A stretch of 33,870 nt of DNA from Williamsia sp. GTDB lineage: Bacteria; Actinomycetota; Actinomycetes; Mycobacteriales; Mycobacteriaceae. Positions 32,141 to 33,870 of this stretch are shown here, piece by piece. Below the pieces are notes generated by a model. The model saw only the letters and a program-made list of their open reading frames with translations, had not been told where the DNA came from and did no database searches. A program made the translations under genes and the position numbers. Positions within the stretch are counted from its first letter, which is position 1; each line of letters begins with the position of its first letter. Where the stretch lies: contig NZ_JAEMTF010000048.1 of the NCBI RefSeq assembly GCF_016462415.1, positions 1 to 33,870 on the forward strand, written 5' to 3'.

Positions 32141-32177
32141 CCGATGGCGGCATCACGACATGTGGTGCCGCCATCGG
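32141..32177 (+). terminator. Strong hairpin after the FMN reductase gene
   Basis: CCGATGGCGGCATCAC pairs with GTGGTGCCGCCATCGG around the 5-nt loop GACAT, a 16-bp stem with one G-T type mismatch. No U-tract follows, as is common for high-GC actinobacterial terminators. It lies 24 bp after the reductase stop and separates it from the nrd operon. Confidence 0.7.
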
Positions 32178-32263
32178 CATCTGTGTGACCTGCGACACGC
32201 CGAAGGGATTTCCGCCACGCCCGGGCGCACCCCTCCGACCTGCGACTTCCATGAATGTTATTC

Positions 32264-32279
32264 GCAACCCCTTGTGTTG
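32264..32279. promoter_or_regulatory. NrdR box 1 (weak)
   Basis: GCAACCCCTTGTGTTG is an imperfect match to the NrdR box pattern and starts exactly 30 bp before box 2, the three-helical-turn spacing expected for paired NrdR sites. Confidence 0.45.
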
Positions 32280-32293
32280 CTTACGTATGTCAG

Positions 32294-32309
32294 ACACTAG
32301 GTGTAGTGT
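32294..32309. promoter_or_regulatory. NrdR box 2 (strong)
   Basis: ACACTAGGTGTAGTGT is a near-perfect NrdR-type palindrome (ACACtA...TAGTGT). It lies about 75 bp before nrdH, over the likely promoter. NrdR represses ribonucleotide reductase operons when dATP is high. Confidence 0.65.
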
Positions 32310-32383
32310 TTGGCAGACCGACAGGCCGCGCGATGTGCGAGTCCGTCAGCGCCCCGCACATCGTGAGTATCGAGGAGTTCCCC

Positions 32384-32617
32384 ATGAGCATCACCGTCTA
32401 CACCAAGCCGGCCTGCGTGCAGTGCAACGCCACCTACAAGGCCCTCGACAAGCAGGGTCTGGACTACGAGATCGTCGACATCAGCCAGGACGACGAGGCT
32501 CGTGACTACGTGATGGCGCTCGGTTACCTGCAGGCGCCCGTCGTGGTCGTCGGCGAGGACCACTGGTCCGGTTTCCGCCCGGATCGCATCAAGGCGCTCG
32601 CCGTCGCCGCTGCCTGA
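32384..32617 (+). CDS. nrdH: NrdH glutaredoxin-like redoxin
   Basis: A 77-residue thioredoxin-fold protein, full length for NrdH. The redox motif is CVQC (Cys11, Cys14) preceded by VYTKPA. The family end [12 protein letters not shown] is intact; this replaces the glutathione site of glutaredoxins and lets thioredoxin reductase reduce it. It donates electrons to the class Ib reductase NrdE. GAGGAG lies 7-8 nt before ATG 32384. The open frame extends to 32255 through the NrdR boxes and is not coding. nrdI follows after 34 bp. Confidence 0.95.
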   Translation: MSITVYTKPACVQCNATYKALDKQGLDYEIVDISQDDEARDYVMALGYLQAPVVVVGEDHWSGFRPDRIKALAVAAA

Positions 32618-32651
32618 TCGCACTAGTCCGTTCCATGTCTGGAGGTCCACC

Positions 32652-33176
32652 ATGTCGACCCCGGACGGCTCCATCTCCGATCGCCCGGCCTCCGAGCATC
32701 CAGCCGGGGCGCCGCTGATCGTCTACTTCTCCAGCGTCTCGGAGAACACCCATCGTTTTGTCGAGAAGCTCGGTCTCCGGTCCGTCCGGATCCCGGTCGT
32801 CGACCGGGCGGAGCGGGTCAGCTCGTTCACCGTCGACGAGCCCTACGTACTGATCTGTCCGACCTACGGCGGCGGCAAGCCGTCGGAGGCCGGCACCGGA
32901 CCGGTACGGGCCACCGGGGGATTCGTCCCCAAGCAGGTGGTCAAGTTCCTGAACAACGAGCACAACCGTTCGCTGATCCGCGCCGTCATCGCAGCGGGGA
33001 ACACGAACTTCGGCGAGGAGTTCTGCCACGTCGGAGACATCATCTCGGCCAAGTGCCGTGTTCCGTACCTCTACCGATTCGAACTGATGGGCACCGCTGA
33101 GGACGTCGACCGCGTCCGAGACGGCCTCCGCGAGTTCGACACCGACGCCGCGATCGCGCGGACCGTCCCCGCCTGA
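32652..33176 (+). CDS. nrdI: NrdI flavodoxin-like ribonucleotide reductase assembly protein
   Basis: A 174-residue protein. [18 protein letters not shown] (about 24-41) is the FMN-phosphate loop, CPTYGGG (69-75) and [18 protein letters not shown] (around 115-132) contact the flavin. NrdI supplies the oxidant that assembles the Mn(III)2-tyrosyl radical cofactor in NrdF. A ~20-residue N-terminal extension before IVYFSS is longer than usual. GGAGG is about 7 nt before ATG 32652. The next gene, nrdE, is 117 bp on. Confidence 0.94.
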   Translation: MSTPDGSISDRPASEHPAGAPLIVYFSSVSENTHRFVEKLGLRSVRIPVVDRAERVSSFTVDEPYVLICPTYGGGKPSEAGTGPVRATGGFVPKQVVKFLNNEHNRSLIRAVIAAGNTNFGEEFCHVGDIISAKCRVPYLYRFELMGTAEDVDRVRDGLREFDTDAAIARTVPA

Positions 33177-33232
33177 ATCGCGTTCTCGCACCTCGGCGCA
33201 GTCGGTGGGTCCCGCCTCACCGCACCTCGCCC

Positions 33233-33268
33233 CGCAGTCATCGCAGTTGTCCCAGTCATCCCAGTATT
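33233..33268 (+). repeat. Four tandem 9-bp repeats in the nrdI-nrdE gap
   Basis: CGCAGTCAT, CGCAGTTGT, CCCAGTCAT and CCCAGTATT follow one another without spacers, all sharing C-CAGT. The array ends 25 bp before the nrdE start. It may be a replication-slippage product or a protein/RNA site in the nrdE leader. Confidence 0.6.
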
Positions 33269-33293
33269 CGACCCACCACCCACAGGAGCTCCA

Positions 33294-33870
33294 GTGTCGC
33301 CAACCGTTACCCCCGTCAAAGACGCGACCGACGCCTCGGCGAGCACGTCGGGGACCCACGTCGGTCCGGCCGGACACGAGCCCGCGGAGATGGACTACCA
33401 CTCGCTCAACGCGATGCTCAACCTGTACGACGCGGACGGGAAGATCCAGTTCGAGAAGGATCGCGAGGCGGCGAACCAGTACTTCCTCCAGCACGTCAAC
33501 CAGAACACCGTCTTCTTCCACGACCTCGACGAGAAGCTCGACTACCTGGTGGAGGAGAACTACTACGAGCCCGAGGTCCTCGAGCGCTACGACCGCGAGT
33601 TCGTCAAGGACCTCTTCGGCTACGCCTACAAGAAGAAGTTCCGGTTCCCCACCTTCCTGGGGGCGTTCAAGTACTACACCTCGTACACGCTGAAGACGTT
33701 CGACGGGAAGCGCTACCTCGAGCGCTTCGAGGACCGCGTCTGCATGGTCGCGATGACCCTCGCCGACGGCGACACCGAACTGGCTCGTGCCCTCGTCGAC
33801 GAGATCATCTCCGGTCGGTTCCAGCCGGCCACCCCGACGTTCCTCAACTCGGGCAAGAAGCAGCGCGGCG
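33294..33870 (+). CDS. nrdE: NrdE, class Ib ribonucleotide reductase large subunit (partial, N-terminus)
   Basis: The first 192 codons run off the right edge. GTG 33294 has AGGAG (33284-33288) 5 nt upstream. A ~35-residue Thr/Ser/Gly-rich leader precedes the fold, longer than in typical NrdE. Then [38 protein letters not shown] and [20 protein letters not shown] match the NrdE N-terminal domain, and the window ends at [18 protein letters not shown], just before the first active-site cysteine. It reduces ribonucleoside diphosphates with NrdF and NrdH. The gene edge here is a window boundary, not truncation. Confidence 0.93.
   Translation, partial: MSPTVTPVKDATDASASTSGTHVGPAGHEPAEMDYHSLNAMLNLYDADGKIQFEKDREAANQYFLQHVNQNTVFFHDLDEKLDYLVEENYYEPEVLERYDREFVKDLFGYAYKKKFRFPTFLGAFKYYTSYTLKTFDGKRYLERFEDRVCMVAMTLADGDTELARALVDEIISGRFQPATPTFLNSGKKQRG

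Noticed and set aside
33205-33693. 162-residue plus-strand frame over the nrdE start
   Set aside because: It is a Thr/Arg/Ser-only shadow in another frame. The NrdE frame from 33294 has full homology but lacks a stop inside the window.
1-33870. CRISPR array, insertion sequence, prophage, tRNA or rRNA
   Set aside because: No spaced direct repeats, transposase or integrase motifs, terminal inverted repeats, or cloverleaf/CCA-type sequences were seen on either strand.

Overview
The window is high-GC, densely packed chromosomal DNA from a mycolic-acid-producing actinobacterium (order Mycobacteriales; a Gordonia-, Williamsia- or Tsukamurella-like genus fits best). The reasons are gene content (GpgS, WhiB2, FbiA/FbiB/FbiC, actinobacterial GlgA/GlgC, FadD6/FolP2, DUF3117, DUF3499), many GTG starts, and gene order that matches stretches of the Mycobacterium tuberculosis map (fbiC; fdxC-dapC-dapD-dapE-LOG-fadD6-folP2-gpgS-Rv1209-Rv1211-glgA-glgC; fbiA-fbiB; whiB2-Rv3259-Rv3258c-manB-Rv3256c-manA; nrdHIE). 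I see no transposon, prophage, CRISPR array, rRNA or tRNA. The genus is inference from remembered families; no search was run.

Layout. 1-970: the 3' end of fbiC (coenzyme F420) coupled to an unknown 260-residue protein. 1003-1674: a mycothiol-dependent-isomerase-like (DinB-fold) protein. 1701-3436 (minus): a DUF6745 protein and a small 'HPEHG' protein, an uncharacterised gene pair. 3528-4578 (minus): a cysteine-handling unit made of a short Cys-containing leader ORF, cysteine dioxygenase and a single-domain rhodanese. 4793-10324: ferredoxin plus the lysine/diaminopimelate genes dapC, dapD and dapE, with an AraC regulator, a VOC protein and a degenerate SDR between dapD and dapE. 10341-15420: two translationally coupled LOG proteins, then fadD6-folP2-gpgS. 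15509-17067: an SDR and an acetoacetate-decarboxylase-like protein behind a perfect KstR-type operator. 17105-21122: a DivIVA-domain membrane protein, DUF3117, an RlmA-like methyltransferase, and divergent glgA and glgC.

21109-24136 (minus): fbiA-fbiB-Nudix, overlapping genes for F420 assembly. 24137-24453 is the only gene-free stretch above 300 bp and holds the whiB2 promoter and long leader. 24454-30833: whiB2, a metallopeptidase-fold protein with a broken zinc motif, DUF3499, a PAP2 membrane phosphatase, and the GDP-mannose supply operon manB-tobH-like-manA. 30794-32116: a TetR regulator divergent from an NADPH-dependent FMN reductase, with a 14-bp perfect palindrome between them. 32264-33870: two NrdR-like boxes and nrdH-nrdI-nrdE (class Ib ribonucleotide reductase; nrdE runs off the window).

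A signal running through the whole window is leaderless transcription: at least fourteen genes have a TANNNT-like -10 hexamer ending 6-8 nt before an ATG or GTG, with no room for a Shine-Dalgarno. This fixes several start codons. The observations most worth following are the DUF6745/HPEHG pair, the cysteine leader-peptide switch ahead of cysteine dioxygenase, the KstR-controlled SDR/decarboxylase pair, and the 31-bp back-to-back dapD/AraC promoter.
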